Source: Arcobacter sp. UBA7394
Lineage (GTDB): Bacteria > Campylobacterota > Campylobacteria > Campylobacterales > Arcobacteraceae
DNA: 5,711 nt
Reading direction: 5' to 3'
Assembly: GCA_002470185.1 (NCBI GenBank)
Contig: DKNG01000174.1
Span: forward strand, 1 to 5,711
This document shows positions 4,782 to 5,711 of the stretch, piece after piece. The position numbers and the translations under genes are program-made. How positions within the stretch are numbered: the first letter of the stretch is position 1; each line of letters opens with the position of its first letter. Below the pieces are notes generated by a model. It ran no database searches. It was not told the DNA's origin and worked only from the letters and a program-made list of their open reading frames with translations.

Positions 4782-5711
4782 ATGGGAAAAAAAACGACAT
4801 ACAAAAAACTTATTTTAAAAATCATTTTAATTACTTTATCTCTAACACTTACTATTGCATTTTTTTATGCACAGTTTATGAAGTCAGAAGCAATTGAAAC
4901 TCTCACAAAAGTAGATGCCAAAAAAACTACGCAATTAGTATTCCAATCATTATACTCGGCAATGGAAAAAGGTTGGGATAGAAGTGATTTAGAAAAAATT
5001 ATAGAAAGAGTAAATAACATAGATAGCCAAATGGCTGTAAGGGTGTATAGAACCGAAATAGTAGCTAATGAATATGGAGATATTCAAAAAGATTTTGAAG
5101 CTAGACAAACAAATAAAATGGTTCAACATGCAATTAAAAATGATGAAATATTAAATATTGTAGATGATTCAGCAATTGACTATTATTATCCAATCGAAGC
5201 AAAACAAGAATGTCTTAAATGTCATACTCAAGCTCAAGAAAACGATGTTTTAGGGGTAATAAACATCAACTATCCTATTGATGATTTAAAAGTATCTTTA
5301 TCTTCAATTATTAATTTTTTCCTTATATTTATTATTGTGTTTTCATTGATTATATTTATGGCATTATTTGCAAAATTTGATAAATATCTTGTGAAACCTA
5401 TTAAAACATTTGTAATTAATATTAATTCTATTTCACAGCATAAAGATATTACAAAAAGAGTAACCATTGATAATAACATTGAAGAGATAGACTCTATGCA
5501 AGAAGTATTTAACAATATGTTAGATTCACTTGAATATCAGTTTTATTATGATGAATTAACAACATTTCCAAATAGAAAAAAACTACTAGAAACACTTGGA
5601 GAGCATAAAGATGCATTACTTTTAATTGTAGATATAGATAAATTCCAGCAAATCAATGATTTATATGGAGATAAAATTGGTGATGATATTCTTAAAGAAA
5701 CAGGAGAAATA
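4782..5711 (+). CDS. Membrane-bound haem-binding sensor with GGDEF domain (3' end cut off)
   Basis: The first 310 codons of a signalling protein are visible and the frame is open to the window edge. Order: a basic N-terminus, TM helix 1 (about 9-31), a periplasmic domain (about 32-172), TM helix 2 (about 173-197), a HAMP-like linker (about 198-250), then the beginning of a GGDEF domain (from about 255). The periplasmic part ends with CLKCH (144-148), a c-type haem attachment motif, and its layout resembles DUF3365/Tll0287-like haem sensors. GGDEF hallmarks are DELTTFPNR (257-265) and DIDKFQQINDLYGDKIGDDIL (284-304, starting with metal ligand D284). The GG[DE]EF active site itself lies beyond the window, so cyclic-di-GMP synthesis cannot be confirmed and an EAL domain may follow. 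Likely role: sensing redox state or a gas such as oxygen or NO and adjusting cyclic-di-GMP. TAG TAG lies just upstream in frame, fixing the ATG; the ribosome site (TAGG, about 4773-4776) is weak. Confidence 0.88.
   Translation, partial: MGKKTTYKKLILKIILITLSLTLTIAFFYAQFMKSEAIETLTKVDAKKTTQLVFQSLYSAMEKGWDRSDLEKIIERVNNIDSQMAVRVYRTEIVANEYGDIQKDFEARQTNKMVQHAIKNDEILNIVDDSAIDYYYPIEAKQECLKCHTQAQENDVLGVININYPIDDLKVSLSSIINFFLIFIIVFSLIIFMALFAKFDKYLVKPIKTFVININSISQHKDITKRVTIDNNIEEIDSMQEVFNNMLDSLEYQFYYDELTTFPNRKKLLETLGEHKDALLLIVDIDKFQQINDLYGDKIGDDILKETGEI

Noticed and set aside
5270..5515. 81-codon open frame on minus
   Set aside because: It is antisense to the second membrane helix and linker of the sensor gene, whose domain order is convincing.

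Overview
The window is very AT-rich and looks like a chromosome segment of a Campylobacterota bacterium, most likely an Arcobacter-type organism. The grounds are the base composition, TATAAT-like -10 boxes with no clear -35, strong AAGGA-type ribosome sites, and the set of genes: endonuclease IV, an NDH-2-like flavoprotein and a haem-binding GGDEF sensor. The species is an inference and was not tested by any search.

Layout. The left part (1-2162) reads as an accessory region. A 229-residue protein with an HNH-nuclease-like motif (9-698, minus) lies downstream of a small Cro/CI-type regulator (769-1008, minus). This order is reminiscent of a restriction enzyme behind its controller protein. 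Diverging from the regulator is a small unrecognised gene (1148-1393, plus). The regulator plus divergent small gene is then repeated: a second HTH gene (1561-1806, minus) and a second small gene (1932-2162, plus) are paralogues of the first pair. About 46% of aligned residues match for the regulators and 50% for the small proteins, by hand count. The two intergenic regions share a 16-bp identical block containing a GATAAT -10 box, and each has a hyphenated palindrome centred exactly 28.5 bp upstream of that box.

The right part holds ordinary chromosomal genes. nfo (endonuclease IV, 2185-3030, minus) converges on the second small gene. A 381-bp gene-free stretch follows, with an 11-bp inverted repeat bracketing the nfo -10 box and a 54-nt near-perfect AU-rich hairpin. 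Next come a complete FAD/NAD(P)-dependent oxidoreductase of the NDH-2-like family (3412-4614, plus) with a clear intrinsic terminator, and the first 310 codons of a membrane sensor (4782 to the window edge). That sensor has a periplasmic CxxCH haem motif and the start of a GGDEF domain.

How the genes fit together. The most interesting unit is the duplicated HTH/small-protein module, probably self-regulated through the shared operator, with one copy leading into the HNH gene. The rest are stand-alone housekeeping genes (DNA repair, respiration) and a redox or gas-sensing signalling protein. No link between them and the module is visible.
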